Below are positions 16,546-24,996 of a DNA stretch of 64,000 nucleotides, piece after piece (position 1 is the first letter of the stretch; every line of letters begins with the position of its first letter). A model generated the notes under the pieces. That model saw only the letters and a program-made list of their open reading frames with translations. It was not told where the DNA came from and ran no database searches. The translations under genes were made by a program, and so were the position numbers. Origin of the DNA: Micromonospora_G sp044458865 (GTDB lineage Bacteria; Actinomycetota; Actinomycetes; Mycobacteriales; Micromonosporaceae); contig NZ_JBITIH010000001.1 of assembly GCF_044458865.1 (NCBI RefSeq), forward strand, positions 186,001 to 250,000. Reading direction: 5' to 3'.

Positions 16546-16992
16546 ATGGCTCAGGACGGCGCGTCGCGACCCCCGCTGCGGCCACGTTATTCCCGACCGT
16601 CGCCGCCTCGACCGACCACAAGACCCGGCTCGGTGTGGGTCGTCTCACTGTTGCTGGTCGCCTACGGCCTGCTCGGCACGTTACTCGGGGCGATGCTGCT
16701 GGAGGATGCGATCTCCCATGGCGAGGAGGACGTGGTCATCCTGATGGCGGTGATCAGTCTCCTGCTCTCGGCGGCGCAGGTCACGTCGGGCATCGGCCTC
16801 TTCTTCGGCGCGAGGTGGGGCCGCACCGGCGCCCTGACCGTCTGCGGAATCAATGTGCTGGCCGTCGCGGTGGCCGCCGCGAACGACGGCGTGGGCACCG
16901 CCCCGGCGTGGATCGCGGTCGCCGTCAACGCCGTCCTGGTCTTCGTTCTGCTCGGCGAGAAGATCCACGGCTGGACCGGCGGTGACAAGTGA
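16546..16992 (+). CDS. Small four-helix membrane protein, unknown function
   Basis: 148 residues from ATG 16546, nine bases after AAGGAG; an upstream in-frame ATG at 16489 has no such site. A Pro/Arg-rich N-terminus of about 25 residues is followed by four hydrophobic segments (SVWVVSLLLVAYG, VVILMAVISLLLSA, ALTVCGINVLAVAV, WIAVAVNAVLVFVLLG). It is probably in the cytoplasmic membrane. A likely -10 box TACGCT (16502-16507) precedes a short GC hairpin (GGGCGGG/CCCGCCC, 16511-16526) and the ribosome binding site. No family is recognised. Confidence 0.7.
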   Translation: MAQDGASRPPLRPRYSRPSPPRPTTRPGSVWVVSLLLVAYGLLGTLLGAMLLEDAISHGEEDVVILMAVISLLLSAAQVTSGIGLFFGARWGRTGALTVCGINVLAVAVAAANDGVGTAPAWIAVAVNAVLVFVLLGEKIHGWTGGDK

Positions 16993-17112
16993 CCGGTAGC
17001 CGGGCGGCGGCCGGTGCCATAGACCAGTGACGTGGGCGGGACCTGCCCGGACCGATCTGGGTGCCGAAGTGGACACCTGCATCGCTGGCGCCCTGCTCTA
17101 GTCTGCGTGGTC

Positions 17113-17808
17113 ATGAGCGAAGCACCGGGAACAGGCACCCTGCGGCACGAGCCACGGTACGACGGGTTCGTCGCCGCCGAGGGTCAACGGCAGGAGGTGG
17201 CCGAGGCGATCGACCGGCACATCGCCGAGCACTTCGGACCGGTGGCGTTCGTGCTCCACGAGATCGGCTCGCACCTGGTCGGGGTCCATGTCTACGTGGT
17301 CGGGCCGACTGCCGAGCGGCCGTTCCAGACGCTTATCACGTCGGGGATGAGCGAACGCCCGATGACGGTCCCCGATGGGAGTGGGATCAGCCCGTACGCG
17401 GAGTTGGTGCTCTGCCTGCCGGCGGACTGGCCGCTGACGCAGGCGGCGCTGCAGGACGAGCGGACCGGCTGGCCGGTTCGGGTGCTCAAGCAGGTGGCCC
17501 GGCTGCCGCACGAATACGGCACCTGGATCGGCGAGTGGCATTCCGTACCGAACGGCGATCCTGCGGAACGGTACGCCCCTGGCACCTCGTTCGCCGGGGT
17601 GGTCGTCACGCCGATGCTGCGGGTACGTCCCGAGGCGCGGACCATCGACGTCGCGGACGGAACGCAGATCAACCTGCTCGCGCTCGTGCCGCTGCATCCC
17701 GCCGAGGTCGCGCTGAAGGTGTCTGAGGGAACGAACGCGCTGATCGCCGCACTCGACCGGGGCGGGGTCAACGAGGTGCTGGATCCGGACCGGCCGTCGT
17801 TCGGCTGA
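17113..17808 (+). CDS. Suppressor-of-fused (SUFU) domain protein
   Basis: 231 residues from ATG 17113. The start is placed by a TAGTCT box at 17099-17104, eight bases upstream, which suggests a leaderless mRNA. The body matches the bacterial SUFU-like domain pattern: IDRHIAEHFGPVAFVLHEIG, then LVGVHVYVVGPT, the SGMSERPM segment, YAELVLCLPADWPL and a late WIGEWHSVPNGDP. Such proteins occur in polymorphic toxin and immunity settings and also alone; no toxin gene is adjacent here. It is cytoplasmic by absence of a signal peptide. Confidence 0.75.
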   Translation: MSEAPGTGTLRHEPRYDGFVAAEGQRQEVAEAIDRHIAEHFGPVAFVLHEIGSHLVGVHVYVVGPTAERPFQTLITSGMSERPMTVPDGSGISPYAELVLCLPADWPLTQAALQDERTGWPVRVLKQVARLPHEYGTWIGEWHSVPNGDPAERYAPGTSFAGVVVTPMLRVRPEARTIDVADGTQINLLALVPLHPAEVALKVSEGTNALIAALDRGGVNEVLDPDRPSFG

Positions 17809-17943
17809 CCGCGAGCAGGTCAACAAGACGCCTTCGATCGTCCGGTGGACCGTCGCGGCACGACATGCACGGCGCTCCACTCCGGCGATGGAACTTCGAG
17901 CCGGCGCGCCACCCGTACGCCCCCCACGTCTAGCATTCGGCAC

Positions 17944-18606
17944 ATGGCCCTGTTGCACCGCGCCGAACTGCGCCCCACGAAACTCGAACTCCTGGCGGCC
18001 TGGCTGCCCGGCCGTCCCTGGTACCAGGGGGCCGCTGCCGCCGACGTCGAACGGGTGGCGGCCTTCCGGTTCGACGACCCCGCCGGTGCGGTCGGGGTGG
18101 AGACGATGCTCGTCCGGGCCGGCACCGGGCCGATCCACCAGGTCCCGCTGACGTACCGTGACGCGCCGTTGGACGGTGCCGACGACTGGCTGATCGGCAC
18201 CACCGAGCACTCGGTCCTCGGCCGGCGCTGGGTGTACGACGGGTGCGGAGATCCCGTCTACGTCGCGACGCTGACCGATGTGATCTACTCCGGCGGCGTA
18301 CAGGCGGACGAGTACTTCGAGGTCGACGGCGCAGTCGAACACCGCGCGCCGAACATGCTCGTCACCGGTAGTGGTGTCGCGGACGCCGACATCCCCGCCA
18401 CCGGCGCGCTGCGCCGCGTCACCGACGAGGAGGACAGCACGGTCGTCACGACGGACTCCGTACAGTTGACGGTCCTGCGTCGTCTCCCCGCCGGCAACCC
18501 GGTGGCCGGCGCCATCCTGACCGGCACCTGGGACGGCCAGCCGACCCCGGTGACGCTGGCGTACGCCGACCCCACGCTGAGCCCGGACCACGCCCAACGC
18601 CGCTGA
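17944..18606 (+). CDS. Maltokinase N-terminal cap-like domain protein
   Basis: 220 residues from ATG 17944, seven bases after TAGCAT (17931-17936), so probably leaderless. The start MALLHRAELRPTKLELLAAWLPGRPWY and the internal HQVPLTYRDAPL and LIGTTEHSVLGRRWVYDG match the cap domain that precedes the kinase domain in mycobacterial-type maltokinases, here as a free-standing protein. No kinase motifs follow, so sugar phosphorylation is not predicted. These stand-alone versions have no known role. Confidence 0.7.
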   Translation: MALLHRAELRPTKLELLAAWLPGRPWYQGAAAADVERVAAFRFDDPAGAVGVETMLVRAGTGPIHQVPLTYRDAPLDGADDWLIGTTEHSVLGRRWVYDGCGDPVYVATLTDVIYSGGVQADEYFEVDGAVEHRAPNMLVTGSGVADADIPATGALRRVTDEEDSTVVTTDSVQLTVLRRLPAGNPVAGAILTGTWDGQPTPVTLAYADPTLSPDHAQRR

Positions 18607-18627
18607 CGTCGGCGCGAGCCGCCGCCC

Positions 18628-19122
18628 TCAGCGGGCGCTGTCGCCGAGCACCTCGTCGATCTGGCTCACGGCGAGACGCCAGCCCTCTTCCATGCCCATC
18701 TCCAGCATCTGTTCGAGCTGCTCCGCGTTCGTGAACTGGGTGACGGTCGTCATGCGTGTTCCGGAGCCGACCGCATCGAGTGTCACCACGGCGTGGGTCG
18801 GCTCGATGGTGGTGACGGGTTCGCCGTCGGCGTCGGCGAACCCGTCGTCGAACTCCAGCCGGTGCGGCGCTTCGATCGCGGTTATCCGCCACCAGCCTCG
18901 GGACTTCTCGCCCTCGGGGCCGGTCATGTAGTAGGCGGACTTCCCACCCACCACGAACTCGTGCCGTTCGAAGGTGGCCGGCCAGGTCGGCGGGCCCCAC
19001 CAACGCTCCAGTTGGCGCGGGTCCTCCCAGACCTGCCACACCCGCTCGACGCCCGCGTCGAACTCCGCGACCAGCGTCAGGGTCAACGCCGCGCTGTCCT
19101 TGAAGGTAGCTACTACCGCCAC
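18628..19122 (-). CDS. SRPBCC/AHSA1-like protein, partner of ArsR regulator
   Basis: 164 residues. The START-like ligand pocket fold is indicated by FDAGVERVWQVWEDPRQLERWWG, GWWRITAIEAPHRLEFDDGF and MTTVTQFTNAEQLEQMLEMGMEEGW. It starts 16 bases after the stop of the ArsR-type gene, with GAGAGGA as ribosome binding site, and so forms a two-gene operon. ArsR-SRPBCC pairs are common in actinobacteria; the ligand is generally unknown. Confidence 0.85.
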   Translation of the reverse strand: MAVVATFKDSAALTLTLVAEFDAGVERVWQVWEDPRQLERWWGPPTWPATFERHEFVVGGKSAYYMTGPEGEKSRGWWRITAIEAPHRLEFDDGFADADGEPVTTIEPTHAVVTLDAVGSGTRMTTVTQFTNAEQLEQMLEMGMEEGWRLAVSQIDEVLGDSAR

Positions 19123-19138
19123 TGTGGTGGATCCTCTC

Positions 19139-19471
19139 TCAGTCTTCGGCCAGGATCTGTTCGATCTGACTGGTGCGATACCGCCAAATTTCCTCGTACG
19201 CGCCGAGGAGGCGGGTCGCCTTGCGCAGCGCCGCCAGGTCGCCGTGGACGATCTGCTCCCGTCCCCGCCTCTTCTTGGTGACGAGCAGGGCCCGTTCGAG
19301 GACCGCGACGTGCTTCTGTACCGCCGCGAAGCTCATCGGGTAATGCTGTGCGAGCGCCGAGACGGACTGCTCGCTCCGGATCACCTGGGCGAGGATGTCG
19401 CGCCGGGTCGCGTCCGCGAGCGCGTGGAAGACCCGGTCGATCTCCTCCGCACTCAACTCATCTACAACCAT
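19139..19471 (-). CDS. ArsR-family transcriptional regulator
   Basis: 110 residues from ATG 19471. The winged helix-turn-helix is clear: FHALADATRRDILAQVIRSE, SVSALAQHYPMSFAAVQKHV and a wing with KKRRGREQIVHG. There are no Cys-rich metal sites, so this is the subgroup that pairs with SRPBCC proteins and not a metal sensor. The frame stays open far upstream, but this ATG fits the family length and sits on an inverted repeat (19465-19480) that is a likely autoregulatory operator. Confidence 0.87.
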   Translation of the reverse strand: MVVDELSAEEIDRVFHALADATRRDILAQVIRSEQSVSALAQHYPMSFAAVQKHVAVLERALLVTKKRRGREQIVHGDLAALRKATRLLGAYEEIWRYRTSQIEQILAED

Positions 19472-19480
19472 ATAGTTGTA
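19465..19480. promoter_or_regulatory. Candidate ArsR operator over its own start codon
   Basis: The inverted repeat ACAAC-N6-GTTGT on the plus strand, with a partly symmetric AT-rich centre, covers the ATG of the ArsR gene. Binding there would block transcription or translation start, consistent with autorepression. Confidence 0.5.
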
Positions 19481-19863
19481 CGTTAGTGCTGTTACGTCCG
19501 AGACACAAGCAAGCTCCCCTCCGGAGCGGGCGCAGGGGTGTCGGGCGGCTCGGCGGGTGTGGCGCCGATGCGTCGCACGCTCGGCAGGGCGGCGGAGAGG
19601 GTGCCCGAGGAGCGGGCCGCCTGGGTCCTGCATCCGGCCCGAGCGAGCCGTGCCGGCTCCCCCGGGCGAAACGATCCACCCGCGCAAGCGCCGCCCGGCG
19701 GACTGACAGGGCTCTCCGCCCGTGCCCCCTGGACCACCGGCGTACAAACACACCTGGCCCATGTTCCGGCTTTCGGAGGACAGGCTCTGACCCGGCTCGT
19801 CCTGGAAGCACAGATCTGTCGCCCTCATCTGCCAGATCCCCCCGGTGGCCGTACCTGCCACAA
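19481..19863. other. Intergenic region, no gene seen
   Basis: It separates the divergent ArsR and kinase genes. Short ORFs exist on both strands but are Arg/Pro/Gly-rich and match no family. Promoters for both flanking genes should lie here; only the kinase one is visible. Confidence 0.5.
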
Positions 19864-19891
19864 TTGGCCGGTAAGACCAAACGGGTAATGT
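19864..19891 (+). promoter_or_regulatory. Promoter of the Ser/Thr kinase gene
   Basis: TTGGCC (19864-19869), 16 bases, then TAATGT (19886-19891). The GTG start lies seven bases after the -10 box, so the transcript is probably leaderless. Confidence 0.5.
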
Positions 19892-19898
19892 CTCCGAC

Positions 19899-22025
19899 GT
19901 GCAGGAGATGCGGCCACTCGTCGTTACTGATCGGTATGTCTTCGCGGAGGTTATTGGCCAGGGCGGGATGGGTCGGGTATGGAAAGCCCATGACAAGGCA
20001 CTCCATCGCGATGTGGCAATCAAAGAAATGGTTCCGCCGCCCGGCCTGACCGACGAGGCACGGCAGGAATTGCACGTGCGGTCGCTCCGTGAGGCGCGGG
20101 CGATCGCCAGGCTTGACCACACCAACGCGGTCCGCATCTTCGACGTACTCGTGGGCGACGCCGGTGACCTATGGATCGTGATGGAGTACGTCCCGTCGCG
20201 CTCGCTGCACCAGACAATCACCGCCGACGGTCCTATCTCGCCGACCCGGGCAGCCAAAATCGGGCTGGGGGTTCTCCACGCGCTACAGGCGGCCCATCGC
20301 GCCGGGATCATGCACCGCGATGTCAAGCCGGCCAACGTACTGCTCGGCGACGACGGCCGGATCGTACTCACCGATTTCGGTCTGGCCACTGACATCGAGG
20401 ATCCGGATCTGACCTCGACTGGCGTGGTCCTCGGCTCGCCCGCCTATGTCTCACCGGAGCGGGCCATGTCGGGGGCCGTGGGGCCGGAGGGGGATCTCTG
20501 GTCGCTCGGCGCCACCCTCTACGCGGCCGTGGAGGGGCACGCGCCGTACGCCCGCCCGTCCAGCTTGATGAGCCTCACCGCGCTTGTTACCGAACAGCCT
20601 CCAGTGGCGAAGCATGCCGGCCCACTGGCGCCGGTGCTGGAAGGTCTGCTCCGCAAGGATCCGGCCGAACGAATCGACGCCGAGACCGCCGAGCAGCTAC
20701 TTCGTCAGATACCTCGCGAATCGACGGACGGCAGCCCGGAAGCTGATCGGACAAACGTGGAGCCCGGCGAACCCTGGGTGAGGCCACCGGGCTTTGCCGT
20801 CCCCCCGCCCGGGACATCGGTAATGCCGACTCCGCTCACCCACGATAGGACCGTCGCACCCTCCACCGAGTCGGTTGACGACAGTGCCACAGACCCCGTC
20901 GTCGCGGTCGTCAATCGGTCAGCCGGCGACACGAAGCCCCCCTCCCCTTCGGTTCGAACGCGGCGGGGTTGGTTGGTCGGCGGCCTCGCCGCCCTACTGA
21001 CAATCGGACTCGCGGTAGGCATTCCGCTGGCCACCCGCGAGCGGCCCGACGGGACCGACAGCAGCCGTCTGGCCGTGCCGGGCGGCCTTCCCACCGAGTT
21101 CAGTCAGTCGCCCCTCCCGGCGTCGGCTTCCGCCACGCTGCCGCCGCTCACCTGGTCCGTTCATCGGGACGGGAGCGGATTTTCCGTCCCGGCGCCAACC
21201 CATTGGCAGATCACCCGGCGGGGTAGCCGGGTCGAGTTCCGAGAGCCCGGCGGCGACCGGCTCCTCGCGGTCAGCCAGAACGACTCCCCCAACCCCGACC
21301 CGCTCGCCGAACTGACCGCACAGGAGAAGGCCCGGCCAGCCGACGGGCAGTACCGGGACTACCACCGGATCGGGATCACCGCCGCGAACTACCACCTGGG
21401 CGCCGCCGACTGGGAGTTCAGCTACACCAGCGGCACCGACGAGGTCATGCACGTACGCCGGCGCACCTTCGTCACGTCGACGCGGAAGGGCTACACGATT
21501 GAGTGGGTGACTCCCGAGCCTGTCTGGGCAGCCAGCGAGTTCGCCTTCCAACACATCACCGCGGGATTCCAACCGGCGCCGGCCCCGAGCACCACGCCGC
21601 GTGCCCGACCTAGCACGACCCCGTCGGTGAAGCCGAGCCCGAGTAATCAGACCCCATCCGACTTCATGGTCAACGATACCGAGCTCACCTACAGTGGCAA
21701 ATGGACCCACTTCCCCAACCGGAACCTCGGCGACCACAACAATGATGTCACCGTTACCGGAGAGGTAGGGGCGACCGCGGAATACTCCTTCACCGGCACC
21801 GGGTTTTCCTACCTGGCCGAATTGAACAACGACGAGGGCAACGTCGATGTGTATGTCGACGGCGTGTACCAGGCCAACGTCAACCTCTATGCGAATCCGC
21901 CGAGGCGGTCCCGGCAGGTCGTCTACCAGAAGACCGGGCTCCCCGCTGGCCGGCACACCATCAAGATTGTCAACAAGAGCACCAAGATCGGGATGATCGA
22001 CGCCCTCAAGATAGTGACGGGTTAG
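19899..22025 (+). CDS. Membrane Ser/Thr protein kinase with extracellular beta-sandwich
   Basis: 708 residues from GTG 19899 (ATG 19908 is an alternative). The kinase domain spans about 10-275: GQGGMGRVW at 20-28, catalytic Lys42, HRDVKPAN at 139-146 (Asp141), DFG at 159-161, GSPAYVSPE. A Pro/Thr-rich linker is followed by one membrane helix at about 358-377. Outside, residues 395-565 form one globular region, then a Ser/Thr/Pro linker, then a C-terminal domain (about 588-708) with YSGKWTHFPNRNLGDHNND and NDEGNVDVYVDGVYQ, resembling a carbohydrate-binding-like beta-sandwich. This is the PknB-like layout, sensing an external ligand and phosphorylating cytoplasmic proteins. The ligand is unknown; the C-terminal domain hints at a glycan. 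Confidence 0.93.
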   Translation: MQEMRPLVVTDRYVFAEVIGQGGMGRVWKAHDKALHRDVAIKEMVPPPGLTDEARQELHVRSLREARAIARLDHTNAVRIFDVLVGDAGDLWIVMEYVPSRSLHQTITADGPISPTRAAKIGLGVLHALQAAHRAGIMHRDVKPANVLLGDDGRIVLTDFGLATDIEDPDLTSTGVVLGSPAYVSPERAMSGAVGPEGDLWSLGATLYAAVEGHAPYARPSSLMSLTALVTEQPPVAKHAGPLAPVLEGLLRKDPAERIDAETAEQLLRQIPRESTDGSPEADRTNVEPGEPWVRPPGFAVPPPGTSVMPTPLTHDRTVAPSTESVDDSATDPVVAVVNRSAGDTKPPSPSVRTRRGWLVGGLAALLTIGLAVGIPLATRERPDGTDSSRLAVPGGLPTEFSQSPLPASASATLPPLTWSVHRDGSGFSVPAPTHWQITRRGSRVEFREPGGDRLLAVSQNDSPNPDPLAELTAQEKARPADGQYRDYHRIGITAANYHLGAADWEFSYTSGTDEVMHVRRRTFVTSTRKGYTIEWVTPEPVWAASEFAFQHITAGFQPAPAPSTTPRARPSTTPSVKPSPSNQTPSDFMVNDTELTYSGKWTHFPNRNLGDHNNDVTVTGEVGATAEYSFTGTGFSYLAELNNDEGNVDVYVDGVYQANVNLYANPPRRSRQVVYQKTGLPAGRHTIKIVNKSTKIGMIDALKIVTG

Positions 22026-22126
22026 CATTCCAGGCGGTCCGTCGAGCATCCTTTCTTACCGGTACGACATGGCCCGGTCCAGCATCCAGTCCTGGTCGAC
22101 GACTCGCACACGCCACAGACGTGTTA

Positions 22127-22708
22127 CTAGTCGTCGGTCAGGGTCTTCACCAGCGCGGGCGACAGATCCTGATCCGCGTAGAGCAGCCGTACGGCGTGCG
22201 GGTCCGGGTTGCCCGCGTCCGGGCCACGCCACGCCAGGCGCAGCCCCGCCCGCTCCGTCGTGCGCTGCGATCGGGTGTTGCCCTCCAACAGGTACGCGGT
22301 CAACGGCAGGTCGGGGCGCGTTTCCCGAGCAGCGTCGACCGCGGCACGGATGATCTCCTGGGCGTACCCCTGTCCCCAGAAGGCCGGCGATAGGCGGAAG
22401 CCGAGGTTCCACGCCACGCCGTGACGGACGAAGCAACCACCGATTCCGACGAGTTGTCCCTGAGCCGCGGGCTCGGCGGGACGCGCCACCCACACACCCA
22501 GACCGTCGCGGAGCCAGGCGGCCCGCCAGTGATCGAGCATGGTCGCGGTCTGCTCGCGGGTGGTGTGACGGGCGATCGGATCATCGCGCCACACCTGTGG
22601 ATTCGCGTACAACCGGTACAGCTCGGTCAGATCGCCGCGCTCTGGAACGGTCAGCACCAACCGCTCGGTCGCGTGGTTGCCGGCTGATCCGGGTATATCG
22701 GTCCGCAC
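22127..22708 (-). CDS. GNAT acetyltransferase, RimJ/RimL type
   Basis: 193 residues, GTG start with GAGGACAAG just upstream. RimJ-type features are TERLVLTVPERGDLTELYRLYANP at the N-terminus, then WNLGFRLSPAFWGQGYAQEI holding the acetyl-CoA site, and NTRSQRTTERAGLRLAW near the end. It acetylates an amino group of an unknown substrate, possibly a protein N-terminus. It converges on the kinase gene. Confidence 0.85.
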   Translation of the reverse strand: MRTDIPGSAGNHATERLVLTVPERGDLTELYRLYANPQVWRDDPIARHTTREQTATMLDHWRAAWLRDGLGVWVARPAEPAAQGQLVGIGGCFVRHGVAWNLGFRLSPAFWGQGYAQEIIRAAVDAARETRPDLPLTAYLLEGNTRSQRTTERAGLRLAWRGPDAGNPDPHAVRLLYADQDLSPALVKTLTDD

Positions 22709-22921
22709 CTTGTCCTCACGCCCCCAGGTCGTTGATCAAAACCCGATGTTGTGCGTACGCTCCGCGTGCCGTCAGACGCCAACGTCGTCGACGGGCCGGG
22801 ACCGGCCAGCGAGACAAGTGATCACCTCCGCCGACGGAAGCGCGGCGGCGCGGTGACAGGGCGGACCTGACCTCATTCGACACGACGCCAGCACATCTCC
22901 CTGATCACGACTTACGGGGAA

Positions 22922-24862
22922 TCAGGCGGGCGGGGCCGTGGTCCGCTCCGGGTCGAGTGCGGCGAGGATCGCCTCGGCGGTCCGCCGTCCGATGCCCGGC
23001 ACCTCGACGATCTCGTCGACCCCGGCGGCGGCAAGTCGCTTGACCGACCCGAAATGCCGCAGCAGCGCCTTGCGGCGTACCTCGCCGAGGCCGGGCACGT
23101 TGTCCAGGCCGGAGGTGGTCATCCGCTTCGACCGGCGCTCCCGGTGGAACGTGATGGCAAACCGGTGCGCCTCGTCCCGGACCCGTTGCAGCAGGTAGAG
23201 CCCCTCGGACGTACGCGGCATGATCACCGGGAACTCGTCGTCGGGCAACCACACCTCCTCCAGCCGCTTGGCCAGGCCACAGAGCGCGACGTCGTCGATG
23301 CCGAGTTCGGCCAGCACCGCAGCGGCTGCGGCCACCTGCGGCTGCCCGCCGTCGACCACCACGAGCTGCGGGGGGTACGCGAACTTGCGCGGGCGCCCGG
23401 TGGTCGGGTCGATGCCGGGACGGTCCGGGTCGGCCGCCATCTCCTCACCCAGCTCACCGGTTTCCGCCCGGGTCTCCAGGTAACGGGCGAACCGGCGGCG
23501 CAGCACCTCGGACATGGCGGAGAGGTCGTCGGTCGCGCCGCGCACCACGAACCGCCGGTATTCGCTCTTGCGCGGCAACCCGTCCTCGAAGACGACCATG
23601 CTGGCGACCACGTCGGTGCCCTGGATCTGGGAGATGTCGTAACACTCGATCCGCAGCGGCGACGTACGCAAACCGAGCGCCTCGGTGATCTCGTCGAGCG
23701 CCTTGCTCCGGGTGGTGAGGTCACCAGAACGGCGCAACTTGTGCCGGGTCAGCGCCTCACCGGCGTTGCGCCCCACAGTCTCCAGCAGCGTTCGCTTGTC
23801 GCCGCGCTGCGGCACCCGGAGGCTGACCCTGCTCCCCCGGTGCTCGGAGAGCCAGTCGGCGAGCGCGTCGGCGTCCGGCGGCAGGGCCGGCACCAGCAAC
23901 TCCCGGGGCACGTCGGCCTCGCCCTGCTCACCGCCGTAGACCTGGGTGCAGAAGTGGTGGACCAGGTCACCTGTGGTCAGGTCCTCGACCTTCTCCACCA
24001 CCCAGCCCCGCTGGCCGCGCACCCGCCCGTCGCGTACGTGGAAGACCTGGACCGCCGCTTCGAGGGGATCCTCGGCGAAGGCGACCACGTCCGCGTCGGT
24101 GCCGTCGCCGAGCACCACGGTCTGCTTCTCCATCGCCCGGCGCAGCGCCGCCACGTCGTCGCGTAGCCGCGCCGCGAGCTCGAACTCCAACTGCTCGCTC
24201 GCGTCGAGCATCTCCCGTTCGAGGCGGCGGACCATGGTGTCGGTCCGACCGGCCATGAAGTCGCAGAAGTTCTCCACGATCTCCCGGTGCTCGTCGACGG
24301 AGACCCGGCCGACGCAGGGCGCCGAGCACTTGCCGATGTCGCCGAGCAGGCACGGCCGACCGATCTGCGCGGCCCGCTTGAACACGCCAGAGGAGCAGGT
24401 GCGCGACGGGAAGACGCGTAACAGCAGGTCGAGGGTCTCGCGGATGGCCCAGGCGTGCGAGTACGGCCCGAAGTAGCGCACGCCCTTGCGCTTCGCGCCG
24501 CGCATCACCTGGAGCCTCGGGTACTCCTCGTCGAGAGTGACGGCAAGATACGGGTACGACTTGTCGTCCCGGTAGCGGACGTTGAACCGGGGGTCGTACT
24601 GCTTGATCCAGGTGTATTCCTGCTGGAGCGCCTCGACCTCGGTGCCGACCGTGATCCAGTCGACCGAGGCGGCCGTGGTGACCATCTGCTGGGTGCGCTG
24701 GTGCAGGTTCCAGATCTCGCCGAAGTAGGAGTTGAGTCGGCTGCGCAGGTTCTTGGCCTTGCCGACATAGATCACCTTGCCGGTCGGGTCACGGAAGCGG
24801 TAGACCCCGGGTGCCTCCGGGATCGTGCCGGGGGCGGGACGGTAGGTCGAGGGGTCAGCCAC
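22922..24862 (-). CDS. uvrC: Excinuclease ABC subunit C
   Basis: Makes both incisions in nucleotide excision repair after UvrAB. An N-terminal GIY-YIG nuclease (GVYRFRDPTGKVIYVGKAKN) is followed by the Cys-bearing linker, the UVR segment (LEFELAARLRDDVAALRRAM), the RNase H-like nuclease (IECYDISQIQGTDVVASMVV, VVDGGQPQVAAA) and C-terminal helix-hairpin-helix repeats (VPGLGEVRRKALLRHFGS, VPGIGRRTAEAI). I choose GTG 24862 (646 residues, start VADPSTYRPAP) because TACGCT lies seven bases before it, the leaderless pattern; an ATG at 24892 would add ten residues. Confidence 0.96.
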   Translation of the reverse strand: MADPSTYRPAPGTIPEAPGVYRFRDPTGKVIYVGKAKNLRSRLNSYFGEIWNLHQRTQQMVTTAASVDWITVGTEVEALQQEYTWIKQYDPRFNVRYRDDKSYPYLAVTLDEEYPRLQVMRGAKRKGVRYFGPYSHAWAIRETLDLLLRVFPSRTCSSGVFKRAAQIGRPCLLGDIGKCSAPCVGRVSVDEHREIVENFCDFMAGRTDTMVRRLEREMLDASEQLEFELAARLRDDVAALRRAMEKQTVVLGDGTDADVVAFAEDPLEAAVQVFHVRDGRVRGQRGWVVEKVEDLTTGDLVHHFCTQVYGGEQGEADVPRELLVPALPPDADALADWLSEHRGSRVSLRVPQRGDKRTLLETVGRNAGEALTRHKLRRSGDLTTRSKALDEITEALGLRTSPLRIECYDISQIQGTDVVASMVVFEDGLPRKSEYRRFVVRGATDDLSAMSEVLRRRFARYLETRAETGELGEEMAADPDRPGIDPTTGRPRKFAYPPQLVVVDGGQPQVAAAAAVLAELGIDDVALCGLAKRLEEVWLPDDEFPVIMPRTSEGLYLLQRVRDEAHRFAITFHRERRSKRMTTSGLDNVPGLGEVRRKALLRHFGSVKRLAAAGVDEIVEVPGIGRRTAEAILAALDPERTTAPPA

Positions 24863-24941
24863 GCCAGCAAGCGTAGTCCGCGCCCCTGTCATTCCCGCCC
24901 AGGCTCCGCCCCACTCTCCCCAACCCCACGAGACCCCGTTT

Positions 24942-24987
24942 GGAAGGGCCCCTTCCTATACAAAAAACGATAACAAGGGGCCCTTCC
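24942..24987. repeat. Dispersed palindrome, copy 1 (13-base arms, 20-base loop)
   Basis: GGAAGGGCCCCTT (24942-24954) pairs perfectly with AAGGGGCCCTTCC (24975-24987) around a 20-base loop ending CGATAAC. It lies just after the minus-strand MBL gene and before uvrC, where it can act as a terminator. Copies 2 and 3 are at 36.9 and 55.6 kb. Confidence 0.85.
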
Positions 24988-24996
24988 TTACCCCGC

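Noticed and set aside
19538..19888. Plus-strand ORF of 116 residues between ArsR and kinase genes
   Set aside because: Low-complexity Arg/Pro/Gly composition, no ribosome binding site, and it overlaps the kinase promoter.
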